Below are positions 26,465 to 36,147 of a DNA stretch of 64,000 bases, one piece after another. The position numbers and the translations under genes were made by a program. The notes under the pieces were generated by a model. The model had not been told where the DNA came from, did no database searches, and saw only the letters and a program-made list of their open reading frames with translations. Every line of letters starts with the position of its first letter. Position 1 is the first letter of the stretch. Source of the stretch: CAG-791 sp963650385 (GTDB taxonomy: Bacteria > Bacillota > Clostridia > Lachnospirales > Lachnospiraceae); contig CAVJLL010000002.1 of assembly GCA_963650385.1 (NCBI GenBank), positions 43,993 to 107,992 of the forward strand, read 5' to 3'.

Positions 26465-28199
26465 CTAGAACCTCTTTCTTATCACGCCTGCAAACGCTTC
26501 CCTCTCGGACTTCATAGATCTCATCTGCCTGGCTGATCGTGGATAATCTGTGTGCAATAATAATAAGTGTTTTCTTTCCATGCAAATGATTGATAGCATC
26601 CATAACAGCTGACTCTGTTTCGTTATCAAGAGCAGATGTTGCTTCATCCAGAATTAACACCTCGGGATCGTTATATAATGCTCTTGCTATTCCGATTCGT
26701 TGTCTCTGGCCTCCAGATAACCGAACGCCCCTGTCTCCTACAAAAGTATCATATCCTTCAGGCAGTATATCAATGAACGATGCCAGTTGTGCCTGTTCCG
26801 CCGCGTATTTTACTCGTTCGTCACAAATGTCTTTTTCAGGAATGCCGAACGCAATATTATTCCGAATTGTATCGTCTGATAAATAAATCGTCTGAGGTAT
26901 ATAGCCAATTTCTCGCTGCCAGGTATTTATATTTTTCAATACATCAAGTTCATCAGCATATATTTTGCCCATCTGAGGCGTTAATAAGCCCAGAATTATG
27001 TCTGCTAATGTGGATTTTCCTGCACCTGACGAACCGATTAAGGCAACCGTTGTTCCCTTCTGAATCACTAAAGAAGCATCCTTCAGTACGTTGCTTTCCG
27101 TATCGGGATAGTGAAATGTAATGTTGGATATCCTTATGCAATTATGCAATTTCCATTCTGCATCGATTATATTTGTACTCTTTTCCGTATCTTCGATTTC
27201 CTTAAGGTCATGATATACAAGGTCAATCGAAGGCTGTTCATAAAGCAGCCATGTATAATACTGATTAATTCGTCCTACAGATGGAAGTAAACGGAACGAT
27301 GCAATAGCAAATACCGACAGCTGCGCAACAAAATCCATCAGTTCCTTCCGTCCCCAGAACAACTTAATCAAAATAGCAAGGAGCATTCCCGTCATGGCAC
27401 TGGCTTCGACACAATATTTAGGCATCATGCCAATAATCTCACTTACTCTGCTTGCATAAGTAAACTCCTTAAAAGCACTGTCATATTTTTCAAGAAATGT
27501 GCTTTCTCTGTTTAAAACCTTTATCTCTTTCACTCCACCCAGAGCCTGATTCATGTACTGATAAATCTGGGCCTTATATTCCTGACTTTCCAACCCCAAT
27601 CGGCGTGTTTTCTTCTTTGTTGTCAGTGCAAAAAACATAACCATAAATGTCATGATTCCTGCAATCATTATGGTAATAGATCTGCTGACAACAAAAAGGT
27701 ATAGAATAATCGCTATACACGTGATAATTTCGATGGTCAACTCGATAAAATGTTTAATTGCCTTTACAAATCCATCTGTATCGCTTTGCAAGCTTCTTTG
27801 CAGTACTGCTGTATTGTGCGTCAGAAAAAAGCTGTACGGCTGAGACATATAGCTTCTTAACAATTTTACAGAAATTCGGCGCTGCACATTATATATAAAC
27901 CGATATACTATATTTTTCTCCCAGATAAGGTATAAATTTTTAACAATATATATGACAATGATTGCCAGGATTAGAAATGCAAGAAAAGACTTTGAATCCC
28001 TGAAACCCATGAAACAATAAACTGCATTCAGCAGCTTATTTGATTCGATAACGGATGGTGTTGTGATGACTGTTATCAGTGGGGAAAAAACGGATACTCC
28101 CAGAAGTTCTAATACACTTCCGATCCCTACCATTATAAACACGACTATTAGCCTTATACGTTCGCCGGTTGTTAATACTTCCCATACTTTTTTTATCAT
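26457..28199 (-). CDS. ABC transporter with fused membrane and ATPase domains, PglK/MsbA-like flippase
   Basis: 580 residues from the ATG at 28199, which has AGGA in place; a GTG two codons earlier is the open-frame limit. Six helices occupy residues 15-320, followed by a nucleotide-binding domain with Walker A GSSGAGKST, signature LSGGQRQR, Walker B LILDEATSALD and H-loop IIIAHR. As a half-transporter it works as a dimer. In Campylobacter PglK and related proteins such exporters flip lipid-linked oligosaccharides. Its place among glycosyltransferases favours that role over drug export. Together with the Wzx-like protein at 61036 it makes two flippases in the window. Confidence 0.88.
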   Translation of the reverse strand: MIKKVWEVLTTGERIRLIVVFIMVGIGSVLELLGVSVFSPLITVITTPSVIESNKLLNAVYCFMGFRDSKSFLAFLILAIIVIYIVKNLYLIWEKNIVYRFIYNVQRRISVKLLRSYMSQPYSFFLTHNTAVLQRSLQSDTDGFVKAIKHFIELTIEIITCIAIILYLFVVSRSITIMIAGIMTFMVMFFALTTKKKTRRLGLESQEYKAQIYQYMNQALGGVKEIKVLNRESTFLEKYDSAFKEFTYASRVSEIIGMMPKYCVEASAMTGMLLAILIKLFWGRKELMDFVAQLSVFAIASFRLLPSVGRINQYYTWLLYEQPSIDLVYHDLKEIEDTEKSTNIIDAEWKLHNCIRISNITFHYPDTESNVLKDASLVIQKGTTVALIGSSGAGKSTLADIILGLLTPQMGKIYADELDVLKNINTWQREIGYIPQTIYLSDDTIRNNIAFGIPEKDICDERVKYAAEQAQLASFIDILPEGYDTFVGDRGVRLSGGQRQRIGIARALYNDPEVLILDEATSALDNETESAVMDAINHLHGKKTLIIIAHRLSTISQADEIYEVREGSVCRRDKKEVLGE

Positions 28200-28225
28200 A
28201 CTCACATCCTGTATCAGCGTTGCTG

Positions 28226-29086
28226 TTATTTTGAAAAATCAGCTACAACCTGCCGCAAAACACTCTCTTCAACCGGACGTTTCTTTTCACAGCTTCTCCT
28301 TTTCTCCTCAATTCCATCAAGAAAAGCCTGATATTCCAGATTGAGATTACCGATGTCAATGACTCTGTTTCCGCTTATATATAATTCTAACGCCAGTGGC
28401 TTTGCTGCAGCTCCGATTGACAATAGGACAATATCTGCATGTTCAGCCTCTTTCAAACACGCGGCAGCAATTTCCCTATAATTTTGATAACAGTTTTTCT
28501 CCCTGCACCATATTCGATGCAGGTCGCGAACTTCATCAAACAAATCATTTCCAACTCCATTTTGAGAGCTGCATCCTTCCACCAAGAGCACGCTTTGATT
28601 TTTCCATATGTCACGAATCTCAGAAAACCACTCACCGCTCTTTGAACGATCTTCCAATGTTATGTAGCCCCTGGAAAAAAAAGTGTTTCCATACAGTCGG
28701 TCTTCACACAGATATTTTCTGTAATATTTTCTATAAAAGAATAAGTGCTCTTTCCAAAATAGACGTGAGGATTTTCGATACATGGATAGTCGGCCAAAAA
28801 TATCATTAACAGCGACCACCAGACCTTCGTCATGGTAGACAAGCACTTCCTTTAATTTCTCAGAGAGTTCACTATCTGCTTCTTGAAAGGCTGCGTTCCT
28901 TCCGCGTATTATCGCCAATTCTCCGTCTCCGAAACGAACAAGGCTTAATCTCTCTTCTTTTACCCTGCGAATGGTTTCATCGATTGACATCACTCGATAG
29001 GAGTTATGCTTCGGAAACAACAGATGACTTCTATATGACAGTTCAAATAACACTCTCCTACTTACCTCTACAATAGCATTTCCCAT
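28226..29086 (-). CDS. GT-D fold glycosyltransferase (DUF1792)
   Basis: 286 residues. The segment SLVRFGDGELAIIRGRNAAF with the D-x-E of RFGDGE is the metal/nucleotide signature of DUF1792, shown for the streptococcal dGT1 enzyme to define the GT-D fold. NDIFGRLSM and LVEGCSSQNGVGNDLFDEV are further family blocks. The enzyme transfers glucose or a related hexose from a UDP-sugar to a growing glycan. It overlaps the upstream GT4 gene by 19 bases. The C-terminal 30 residues are basic. Confidence 0.85.
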   Translation of the reverse strand: MGNAIVEVSRRVLFELSYRSHLLFPKHNSYRVMSIDETIRRVKEERLSLVRFGDGELAIIRGRNAAFQEADSELSEKLKEVLVYHDEGLVVAVNDIFGRLSMYRKSSRLFWKEHLFFYRKYYRKYLCEDRLYGNTFFSRGYITLEDRSKSGEWFSEIRDIWKNQSVLLVEGCSSQNGVGNDLFDEVRDLHRIWCREKNCYQNYREIAAACLKEAEHADIVLLSIGAAAKPLALELYISGNRVIDIGNLNLEYQAFLDGIEEKRRSCEKKRPVEESVLRQVVADFSK

Positions 29087-30135
29087 TTTGCGCCAATTTT
29101 CTCCATGCTCAAATTCATTCGTATTGTTTTTGAATACTCACTGAATCCTTCCCGCATATTCGCATCTTTATAAAGCTCATCAAGTTTTTCGCACAGAGCG
29201 TTTTCATCTCCCACCGGCACCAGAAATCCGTTAACTCCATTCTGAATATAAGTTCGTGCGCCTCCCGCCGGACAATCTGTACAAATTACAGGGATTCCAA
29301 TCGCCAGAGCCTCTAACATTGCATTCGAAATCCCCTCATAATCCGATGAAGACACATAAATCATTGCCTCTTTCATCTTCTCATGAATAAAATCCGTAAA
29401 CCCCTTAAGGAATACATAATCTCCCGCCTTCAGATCATAAATAAGTTTTTGCAGTTCTTCCTGCTGTTCTCCCTGCCCGTATATAGACAAATGCGCGCCC
29501 GGATTTTTTCTATGAAATTTAGCAAAAGCCCGTATCAACATTGGCCAATTTTTCTGCTCTGTAAGACGTCCCGCAGCGATCACTTCATGATTGCAACTGT
29601 TACGATTCCACTGCGGCAGTCCCTCCTTAATTGGATTTTCGATAATATACCCCTTGGTCCGAATATTCTTACCAAAATAATCCATTTCATCCTGCGTCTG
29701 AAATACAACACAATCTGCTTGGCTCAAAACATAGGCTCGAAGCCGCTGCATCCACACAGAAGAGAATTCTTTCGATGGATCATTGCGGATTGTCACTATC
29801 TTTTTCACCCTTGTATCAGAAAATGCAAGGATATGTTCCAACGTTACAAACGAAATCAATGCATCAGAACAAAAGCTCTGCACATATCTCTTAATCTGTG
29901 AACACCGCTTATAAGCCTTAACAATTTTGTTCGTATCCTCGGTATAGCAGGCATGATATACAATTCCGTTTTCAAGCGTATACGTGATTTTGTCCCAAAA
30001 AACGCCAATATACTGAACCGCATATCCCTTTCGATGCAGATAATTGGCCAGTTCCACAGCAACACGTTCTGATCCGCCATTGGCTGCACTGGGTGCCACA
30101 ATTGTAATCCGTTTCTTTTCTGATTTGTCCATCAT
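29068..30135 (-). CDS. Glycosyltransferase family 4
   Basis: 355 residues from an ATG that overlaps the upstream stop (ATGATG at 30135). The acceptor lobe has APSAANGGSERVAVELANYL; the donor lobe has VIAAGRLTEQKNWPMLIRAF, the turn EGISNAMLEALAIGIPVICT with E-x7-E, and CPAGGARTYI. It is closely related to the next gene upstream (30132), sharing the GRLxEQKN block and the same ending, so the two look like an old duplication that now adds different residues or linkages. Confidence 0.88.
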   Translation of the reverse strand: MMDKSEKKRITIVAPSAANGGSERVAVELANYLHRKGYAVQYIGVFWDKITYTLENGIVYHACYTEDTNKIVKAYKRCSQIKRYVQSFCSDALISFVTLEHILAFSDTRVKKIVTIRNDPSKEFSSVWMQRLRAYVLSQADCVVFQTQDEMDYFGKNIRTKGYIIENPIKEGLPQWNRNSCNHEVIAAGRLTEQKNWPMLIRAFAKFHRKNPGAHLSIYGQGEQQEELQKLIYDLKAGDYVFLKGFTDFIHEKMKEAMIYVSSSDYEGISNAMLEALAIGIPVICTDCPAGGARTYIQNGVNGFLVPVGDENALCEKLDELYKDANMREGFSEYSKTIRMNLSMEKIGAKWEMLL

Positions 30136-31229
30136 TTCGTGCAATTTTCTCTCTTACATTTGGCAATCAATTCCAATGTAACCTTTTCCAAAGAGTAATT
30201 CCTAATCATAAATTGTCTGGCATTTCTTCCACGCTGTTCTGCCCACGCAGGATGATCTATCACTTCCAAAATCTTCTCTGTAAGCATTGCCGCATCACCA
30301 CACTTTGTCAACCAGCCCCGTTCCTCTGAAAGTAATTCGGCAGGACCGGATGGACAATCTGTTGCAATACAAGGAAGTCCTGAGGCCATGGCTTCCATCA
30401 GTGCATTCGGCATCCCCTCATAGTCGGATGACATAACAAAAACATCAGCCTTCTGCAGCTCAGGCAAGACATCGCTTACTCTGCCGTGCAAAATTACATT
30501 TTGTTTCAATCCCAATTTTTGTATCTTTTTATCCAGTTTTTCATGCAAGGAGCCTTCGCCGTAGATATGAAGGATGACATCGCCACGCATATGTATTATT
30601 TCACCAAATGAATCTATCAATAGCTCATAATTCTTCTGCTCTTCTAACCTACCGATTGCTATAAGATTACGCAGTTTCTTTTTGTATATGTGTTCTCCGT
30701 CCATCGCAATCGGATTTACAGGATTTCTTAAAACAAATGAACGCTTTTGGCCCAACTTCGCATAGTATTGCTGCTGATCTTCGTTTTGCGTCCACAGCAG
30801 ATCAGCCTTACATATACAGCGATCATTATTCTTTTTAAACCGCTCATCTATAAATCTTGGATTATTTCGAATCGTTGCAATAAAGAAAACCGGTAATCCA
30901 TAAGTCGCATAATAAGTATGAATAATACATCCCGGAAGAAAAGGAATTACCGTTGTCGTTCCCTTTCTAGCGATTTCCCGAATGGTATTTCGGACAAACA
31001 GGAATTTATGAACCTTTTGTCGGAACGATCTTTTCTTTATACGTACCGGTTCTATATAATGAACCGTAACCTTTTCGTTTAACGGATATTCCTGAGAAGC
31101 CTGATGTTCCGCAATAACATGAACGTTATGATTTAAAACGGCCAGTTCACTTGCGATCAAACTCACAACGCGTTCTGCGCCTCCTCCCGTAATCTCAGGG
31201 ACAACAAAAACATAGTTATCTGTTTGCAC
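30132..31229 (-). CDS. Glycosyltransferase family 4, paralogue of the downstream gene
   Basis: 365 residues from a GTG at 31229, chosen because AGGAGAGA stands six bases before it; the frame is open to a TTG at 31250. Motifs: VVPEITGGGAERVVSLIAS for the acceptor loop, LIAIGRLEEQKNYELLIDSF and EGMPNALMEAMASGLPCIAT for the donor lobe. It resembles WaaG/PglA-type transferases that use UDP-hexoses. The stop overlaps the start of the GT4 gene at 29068, so the two are translated together. Confidence 0.88.
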   Translation of the reverse strand: MQTDNYVFVVPEITGGGAERVVSLIASELAVLNHNVHVIAEHQASQEYPLNEKVTVHYIEPVRIKKRSFRQKVHKFLFVRNTIREIARKGTTTVIPFLPGCIIHTYYATYGLPVFFIATIRNNPRFIDERFKKNNDRCICKADLLWTQNEDQQQYYAKLGQKRSFVLRNPVNPIAMDGEHIYKKKLRNLIAIGRLEEQKNYELLIDSFGEIIHMRGDVILHIYGEGSLHEKLDKKIQKLGLKQNVILHGRVSDVLPELQKADVFVMSSDYEGMPNALMEAMASGLPCIATDCPSGPAELLSEERGWLTKCGDAAMLTEKILEVIDHPAWAEQRGRNARQFMIRNYSLEKVTLELIAKCKRENCTK

Positions 31230-31271
31230 ATCTCTCTCCTGGATTTTCAACTCAGAGCCTGGTAATGTACA

Positions 31272-32801
31272 TTAAAAATTAGCGTACGCAAACCCCGCAT
31301 TAATATCAATTCCGCCGTCACTGAACAGCAGAATCATATAGAATAAACCAATATATATCATCATCTTCAGGCAAATCGGCTGTGCATGAATGCAGGAATA
31401 GATATTCTTCCCACGTTCCTTTGCAATATCAACGATTAAAACGAGCAATACAACGATTAAAATAAGCCACCATTTACCATCTGCAAGCAATTTTGTGAAA
31501 TTTTCGAAGTTTTCTTTCTTCCACGCAAGTTTCGATAAAGTCGCTTCAAATCCATGCAAAGCCACTCCTGCTGAACTGACATCCGCAACAAATTCCATGA
31601 TGCCAAACAGTAAATATGTGCGAACCATACAAAACACATTCCACAGTACGCTCTGGTCTGTAATCCGAAGCTTACCTTTGATTGTCTCATACCATTCTTT
31701 CAACATTACGGAAAGCATGATGATAAACAGATTCATCCACCCCCATAATAGATATTTCCAGGCAAATCCATGCCATAGCCCGATAAATGTCCATACTGCA
31801 ATTAAGGCACACTGTGTTGGAAATAATTTCCCCCATTCCGGGATTTTTTTGCCAAGACGCTTGCCAAATACAACAATTCTCTTGCTCAATGCAACCGGAT
31901 AAAAAATATAGTCCTTACAAAAGGCTCCTAACGTTATATGCCAACGACGCCATATTTCCTCAATTGATTTTGAAAAAAACGGGGAACGAAAATTTTCCGT
32001 CAACGGAATTCCCATTGTTTTCGACAATCCCAACACAATATCCATGCATCCCGAAAAATCAGCATATTGCTGCAGCGGGAGCAGAATTATCAATAACACA
32101 GTATAGTAAGCATTTCCTGGTTCAGCATTCAACATCGGAGTAATAACTGTCAGCAGCATATCTGCCAGCAGGAGCTTCTTAATATATCCATACTGCATCC
32201 GAAGAATTCCTTCTGAAAAATTTGACAGGCAAAACCGATGTCCAGACATAAGCTTTTCCTGCAAAACATCATATCTGCTGAAAGGTCCCTCAACAAGTTG
32301 GGGGAAATAGGTAAGAAATGTATAAAACCGAATGAAATTTTTTTCTGCATTGACTTTTTTTTGACAAACGTCTACGACATAACTGATCGCAACAAAGGAA
32401 TAGTAGGAAATCGCTAATGGTGTAATCCAGGTTATCTGCCCTCCTTTGTACAGCAGCCACAATCCAACTACAAGCAATACACAAACGCCCACTATCCCCG
32501 TATTTACATTTTTACTCTTTTTCTTAAGTTCCCGAATCCGCTCCTTTCGATCCAGTGCGTCGGCAGCAATTCTGTCTCTGTCTTTCTTGTTTTTTTTCTG
32601 ATTTTTATCCAATAAACAAGCTGCAACATATGCCGTTCCGGCAATTAACAGAGAAAATACCACGCTGATTAAGCCAGACATCCAAAGGAATGAAAGATTT
32701 CCAATAAAAATAAGCTTCCACTGATGCCGTTCCGGAACAATATAGTAGACCGCCAAAAACAATGCTGCCCAAATTGCAAATTTAATCGTAACTAATGACA
32801 T
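31272..32801 (-). CDS. MBOAT O-acyltransferase (AlgI/DltB-like), set 1
   Basis: 509 residues with about eleven helices. The family blocks are clear: FYTFLTYFPQLVEGPFSRYD, QYADFSGCMDIVLGLSKTMG, EEIWRRWHITLGAFCKDYIF and FIGLWHGFAWKYLLWG, where the histidine of GLWHG is the catalytic residue. Residues 60-105 hold a Lys-rich coiled insert (DKNQKKNKKDRDRIAADALD). The protein carries acyl groups across the membrane for transfer to a glycan. It is four bases downstream of the SGNH gene at 32805, its likely partner. Confidence 0.92.
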   Translation of the reverse strand: MSLVTIKFAIWAALFLAVYYIVPERHQWKLIFIGNLSFLWMSGLISVVFSLLIAGTAYVAACLLDKNQKKNKKDRDRIAADALDRKERIRELKKKSKNVNTGIVGVCVLLVVGLWLLYKGGQITWITPLAISYYSFVAISYVVDVCQKKVNAEKNFIRFYTFLTYFPQLVEGPFSRYDVLQEKLMSGHRFCLSNFSEGILRMQYGYIKKLLLADMLLTVITPMLNAEPGNAYYTVLLIILLPLQQYADFSGCMDIVLGLSKTMGIPLTENFRSPFFSKSIEEIWRRWHITLGAFCKDYIFYPVALSKRIVVFGKRLGKKIPEWGKLFPTQCALIAVWTFIGLWHGFAWKYLLWGWMNLFIIMLSVMLKEWYETIKGKLRITDQSVLWNVFCMVRTYLLFGIMEFVADVSSAGVALHGFEATLSKLAWKKENFENFTKLLADGKWWLILIVVLLVLIVDIAKERGKNIYSCIHAQPICLKMMIYIGLFYMILLFSDGGIDINAGFAYANF

Positions 32802-32804
32802 TCC

Positions 32805-34127
32805 CTAATTCCACGTGTTCTGATCTACTGTAATTGAATATGTCCTGCTGTATTCCTTTGAATCAAACGATGCTTGCGCGGCAAGCTTCAATTCCAACTT
32901 CTGCCCCACATATTCCTCTGACAGGACAAACTGTCCCTCTTTTGTCTGTGAAAGCTCCTGCAGAATATTGCCGTTTGAATCATACACCGAAAACTGATAC
33001 GTCGGAATCATACCGTCAGTGCAAATGCTCTCTGCCTTTACACTGCGGCTTCCATCTTCATTAGCTTCTGTCGTAAATGTCAGCCATAGTATTCCATGTA
33101 TCTGATCTCTGGCTTCTGCCACACTCTCAAAAAGCTCTTCGGAAGAAGCTCCACTGTCAATGATCCCAGCAAGAGATGCCGTCAGTTCTGATGCCAGGTC
33201 TTCCATAACATGAACATTGTCAGCCATACGTTTATCAGAATTTGCTGCTTCCCTTTTTTTCCACAAGTTCATATCCAGATAAGGAACACTTCCCTTCTCT
33301 GCTATTGTGGCAATATAGTTATGTGACTCCTCACAGCCTTCATTTGTCCATAACAGCGCATCTCCCACCGGCATTGTCACGATGTACAGCTGTATGTCAT
33401 TATTGCTGCAGAAAGAAATTATATTTTCTAAAGCATTCCGGGACTCAGCATCCACCAGTGTCTCATCCCAGTCAAGCGCCCCCATTCCAACTTCTCCCTT
33501 TTCCGGATCTAACCTAGTTGTGTATGGAGAATACCCTATGCTGTCTGTCGGCTCAAAGTGAATGAACCCATTCCATTTGTCGTTAAGATTCTGAACAACA
33601 TTTTCATCACGATAACGATAGCTCTTCAGCAGCAACGGAAGATCTTCAATTCCGACAAATGTACTTGCATACGCCAGCTTTAAAAAAGGATCTCTGATTC
33701 GATCTAATACAATCAGTTTCTTTTTCATATTTGTCTGAGAGTCGATCAATTGATCATAGGCCAATCCCAATATCACTCGCTGTACGCTGGGGAATGCTTT
33801 TTTCAAATAACGTAAGTAAAAATAAGAACCCTGTAATGGTTGATTTCCCGAGGCTGCATTTACAGCACACTGAATGTCCTCTACTTTCTCCTGCAATATC
33901 GCGGGATCAATCCCGCTCCCAACGGTCGAGTCTCCCAGTATAATTGTATCCGGAGTTATCCCTTGCTTTTTTTTATACGCGATTTGACGTTCAATCTGCA
34001 TTTGCATCGTATATGGCTCCAACAGAAATGTTAGTGTCATTTCTGTTGCAAGAAAAAGCAAGATAAATAATGCAATTCTACTTAAATGTTTCCTCAACCT
34101 GTCACTTCCTGGAATTCTCTTTATCAA
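32805..34127 (-). CDS. SGNH-type partner of MBOAT set 1
   Basis: 440 residues from a TTG start (no ATG until residue 30, inside the membrane helix at 15-35). The outside domain has TIILGDSTVGSGIDPAIL, a block I GDS with serine nucleophile, and KRMADNVHVMEDLASEL, a D-x-x-H-like pair. After residue 330 a C-terminal beta-rich domain of about 110 residues follows (FTTEANEDGSRSVKAESICT), perhaps glycan-binding. It precedes the MBOAT gene by four bases; together they form a two-part O-acetylation unit like AlgI with AlgJ or PatA with PatB. Confidence 0.8.
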   Translation of the reverse strand: MIKRIPGSDRLRKHLSRIALFILLFLATEMTLTFLLEPYTMQMQIERQIAYKKKQGITPDTIILGDSTVGSGIDPAILQEKVEDIQCAVNAASGNQPLQGSYFYLRYLKKAFPSVQRVILGLAYDQLIDSQTNMKKKLIVLDRIRDPFLKLAYASTFVGIEDLPLLLKSYRYRDENVVQNLNDKWNGFIHFEPTDSIGYSPYTTRLDPEKGEVGMGALDWDETLVDAESRNALENIISFCSNNDIQLYIVTMPVGDALLWTNEGCEESHNYIATIAEKGSVPYLDMNLWKKREAANSDKRMADNVHVMEDLASELTASLAGIIDSGASSEELFESVAEARDQIHGILWLTFTTEANEDGSRSVKAESICTDGMIPTYQFSVYDSNGNILQELSQTKEGQFVLSEEYVGQKLELKLAAQASFDSKEYSRTYSITVDQNTWN

Positions 34128-34194
34128 AAAGCCCCGTCCCCATATCCGTGGACACCTTGAAATGTATAATTTTCTGCACTTTGTAACATAGACA

Positions 34195-36123
34195 TTACTG
34201 TTTCACCAGATGCACAGCCGAATCTGATACAACAACCCGGTATACTGCTCCCGTCGTTATCTCTTCTCCATCGAATAATTCTCCATAATCTTCTTCAAAA
34301 CTGTTATCCAGGGTTTGAAGGTATACATATGTGTACCCTTCAGAAAGAATGTTCCCCCATTCTTCTGCAGTTATAGAGTTCCGAACCGGTTGTTCATCCG
34401 TTCCATATAAATCATTCTCAACATCACATTCTGCCGGCATGCAATCATAAATAAAGGCGAGTCCCGTCCTGACTATTTCTGAGGTATCAACCTCATCAAC
34501 AAAATAGATCTTATCCGCCTCCGTTAAAGATATTCCTGCTTTATCAAAACCATAAAACTGCTGCGGTTTGACTCCGCCCATCATGTAATAACTAAAATCA
34601 GAAAGATTGCCCAACAGCAGTATGGATACCGCTAATCCCGACAATGCAATCCGCTCTGAGTAATGTTCCATCAAATAGTAAACGCTTAAAACAATAACAG
34701 AATAGTAACAAGGCAATATATATCGTTCAAAGGACGGAATATATATTCCAAATCCCTCATTACTGTTGGCTATATCGAAATAAAGATATCCTAAAATAAT
34801 CACATATGCTGCACACATCAGCAAAACTGCACACATAGTCAATCTATATCTGTGTCTAAGCGTATTTCCTGCTGGTTTACCTTCTGCTGTTGGTTCTGGC
34901 AACTGTTCCAAAGGATCTCTTCTTATATACCACACTATGAACAAAGACGTACCAAGGAGAAAGCTTCCCGAGGAAATCGGTATGACGCTGCCAATTGCAC
35001 TTGTATTTGTACTGAACAAGCAGGACAAATAATTTCGAATGATCGGTGTTGCATCTTCATGATGTATTCCCCAATATGCAATACACACCAGAAATACACC
35101 AGAAAGCAATACCGCCGCTCCTATCCAATCCTGCTTTCTTCCCGAAGAAATAAAAAGCCTGATTACCCTCGTCACACACCAGCCGAATACGCACATTAAA
35201 ATGGGTACAACAACATACGCCCTCTGCCCTGGCCACATACAATAAACAGCCATCAAAACAGCCGTTGCCGCTCCAACGGCAAGATCTGTTTTTTTCTGGT
35301 TATATTGCAATTTAACTGCAGCAGCCAACACTGCAATCAGCAATGCAGCAATTACCACTCCGATTCTCTTGCTGAACGTGCACGCAAACAAACCAGACCA
35401 TATACATACAAAATTAAATCTGGATTTATTACAGATGAATCGATAAATATAGACAACAGCATATGCCGTTGCTGTACTAAGCAATAAATCCGGTGTAAGA
35501 GCATCATATGCTTCAATAGACAGTGAAATGGGAAGCACAAGAATAAAAGCTGTCACCAGACTCCACTTCAATATGCCGCAGGAAGAATTTCGCACCTCAC
35601 AATACAATGGCAGAAGCATCGAAACGCCCCACATTGTCATTGATGCTATACAGATTCCTTCCGAAAAACCAATCCATGTACGGTTTGCCAACAGCATCCA
35701 CAGAAATGGAACTGGCGGATATCCTGCATTTGGAGTATACATAACTCCATAAGTGTACATATACTTAACGCCATATCCCCAAAAGGTGAAGTCATCCGAG
35801 TGAACTAACCCTCTTCCCGTGTCAAACATGCAAAAAAAGACAAGAAGGCAAAGAAAACCAAGCAGGCCGGGAGTAAAAACGCTCTGCAGCAGTTCTTTTG
35901 GTGTTCTGACCAGGCGGTATAATACGTAGACACCGGCAACCAACATGAATGCAATTGCCGCGTAAATTGTATTCTCCAACGAGCACCATCGAGACACAAT
36001 GTACAGCACCATTGCAATAGCTGTCACAGCAAGCGGAATCGTTTCTGCCATTGCCTTTTTATAAATCATTGTTATTGAAAGTGCTATCGCAATAACACCA
36101 ACGTATATCAGCATACCTGCCAT
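34195..36123 (-). CDS. GT-C-like membrane protein, paralogue of 36148
   Basis: 642 residues (an ATG three codons in, at 36114, has better GGAGG spacing). Twelve or more helices. The loop after the third or fourth helix reads GLVHSDDFTFWGYGVKYMYTYGVMYTPNAGYPP, matching KWDEFSHWGRF in the upstream gene, so an acidic pair followed by F-x-F/H-W-G is shared. This is the GT-C position for catalytic acids. A C-terminal domain of about 140 residues is outside the membrane. No named family recognised; probably a lumen-side sugar transferase. Confidence 0.72.
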   Translation of the reverse strand: MAGMLIYVGVIAIALSITMIYKKAMAETIPLAVTAIAMVLYIVSRWCSLENTIYAAIAFMLVAGVYVLYRLVRTPKELLQSVFTPGLLGFLCLLVFFCMFDTGRGLVHSDDFTFWGYGVKYMYTYGVMYTPNAGYPPVPFLWMLLANRTWIGFSEGICIASMTMWGVSMLLPLYCEVRNSSCGILKWSLVTAFILVLPISLSIEAYDALTPDLLLSTATAYAVVYIYRFICNKSRFNFVCIWSGLFACTFSKRIGVVIAALLIAVLAAAVKLQYNQKKTDLAVGAATAVLMAVYCMWPGQRAYVVVPILMCVFGWCVTRVIRLFISSGRKQDWIGAAVLLSGVFLVCIAYWGIHHEDATPIIRNYLSCLFSTNTSAIGSVIPISSGSFLLGTSLFIVWYIRRDPLEQLPEPTAEGKPAGNTLRHRYRLTMCAVLLMCAAYVIILGYLYFDIANSNEGFGIYIPSFERYILPCYYSVIVLSVYYLMEHYSERIALSGLAVSILLLGNLSDFSYYMMGGVKPQQFYGFDKAGISLTEADKIYFVDEVDTSEIVRTGLAFIYDCMPAECDVENDLYGTDEQPVRNSITAEEWGNILSEGYTYVYLQTLDNSFEEDYGELFDGEEITTGAVYRVVVSDSAVHLVKQ

Positions 36124-36147
36124 TCCTCCGGTACAGTTTACAGTAGG

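Noticed and set aside
26457..28199. Drug exporter role for the ABC half-transporter
   Set aside because: All neighbours are glycosyltransferases and the gene overlaps one of them, so a lipid-linked glycan flippase is more likely.
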